Assembly: GCA_963797675.1 (NCBI GenBank)
Contig: CAWCQQ010000003.1
Coordinates: 205,940 to 269,939 of the forward strand
Length of the DNA stretch: 64,000 bases
Reading direction: 5' to 3'
Origin: DASQPR01 sp963797675
Lineage (GTDB): Bacteria > Actinomycetota > Actinomycetes > Mycobacteriales > Micromonosporaceae
Shown here: one piece after another, positions 63,918 through 64,000 of the stretch
Layout of the letters: each line of letters starts with the position of its first letter
Position numbering within the stretch: the stretch's first letter is position 1
The notes under the pieces: generated by a model
What the model was told of the DNA's origin: nothing
Databases searched by the model: none
What the model saw: only the letters and a program-made list of their open reading frames with translations
Program-made: the position numbers and the translations under genes

Positions 63918-64000
63918 CGCTGCGAAGCGGCCCGGGCTGGTGCCGACGATCCGCGTGAAGTGCCGGTTCAGATGCGACTGATCGTAGAAACCGGCATCAA
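63905..64000 (-). CDS. AraC-family regulator, C-terminal end (partial)
   Basis: The right edge, read on the minus strand, encodes the second helix-turn-helix of an AraC regulator: AGFYDQSHLNRHFTRIVGTSPGRF. The gene starts beyond the window. No stop follows closely in this frame; it stays open to 63207, antisense to the TauE-like gene, so the true end is unclear. Given the indels in this region, another frameshift may have removed the stop. Confidence 0.65.

Overview
The window is high-GC DNA with GTG and TTG starts, four-base ATGA/GTGA gene overlaps and few terminators. Together with DeoR, ECF, DinB, DUF4328-like and type VII secretion genes this points to an Actinomycetota chromosome. I cannot name the genus from the sequence alone.

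Left part (about 0.1-17.7 kb). A DeoR regulator and HAD hydrolase pair faces an MFS transporter across a short AT-rich, palindrome-bearing spacer. Next come unrecognised and secreted proteins (a three-fold Cys-repeat protein, a lipoprotein), a complete IS5-type element (6945-7987) inserted exactly at the stop codon of an M48 metalloprotease gene, a PemK/MazF-type toxin with no visible antitoxin, small membrane proteins, and an ECF sigma remnant that kept only region 4 beside its membrane-anchored partner. From 12.9 kb a minus-strand operon begins: transglutaminase-like protein, DUF58 protein and MoxR ATPase, followed upstream by a 2078-residue fibronectin/Ig-like surface protein, a Ser/Thr kinase, an FHA protein and a PP2C phosphatase (to 28.1 kb).

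Centre (28.3-56 kb). This is an ESX-like type VII secretion locus: eccE plus a partner gene, a three-ATPase eccC, eccD, a frameshifted eccB, two WXG100 genes closed by a 34-bp perfect palindrome, a GDSL esterase with a ricin-type lectin domain, and a minus-strand effector operon. The effector operon runs YbaB-like protein, small WXG-like protein, a 2550-residue polymorphic toxin-like protein, a 245-residue protein, and a mycosin. The mycosin lacks its catalytic His and Ser. The giant protein carries a WXG/CpnT-like head, a degenerate ADP-ribosyltransferase-like domain, an HExxH domain and two separate RelA/SpoT-like domains. A 203-codon gene with a very strong Shine-Dalgarno sequence lies inside it in another frame. 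Secreted-substrate candidates and an immunity-like cluster (SseB-like, SMI1/KNR4 and SUKH-3-like proteins) follow, then an EccA-like AAA ATPase fused to a beta-helix.

Right part (57.9-64 kb). A DUF4231/SLATT-like membrane protein sits next to a shredded transposase scar, followed by an FAD oxidase, a DinB protein, a Sel1/TPR protein, a DUF1905 protein, a second DinB gene, a TauE-like permease and the edge of an AraC regulator. This end is full of single-base frameshifts (seven or more between 53.9 and 63.6 kb), whereas large genes in the first 36 kb are intact.

My reading is a kinase/phosphatase-regulated cell-surface module coupled to a type VII system that delivers a composite toxin. Parts of the machinery look decayed, domesticated or mis-assembled.
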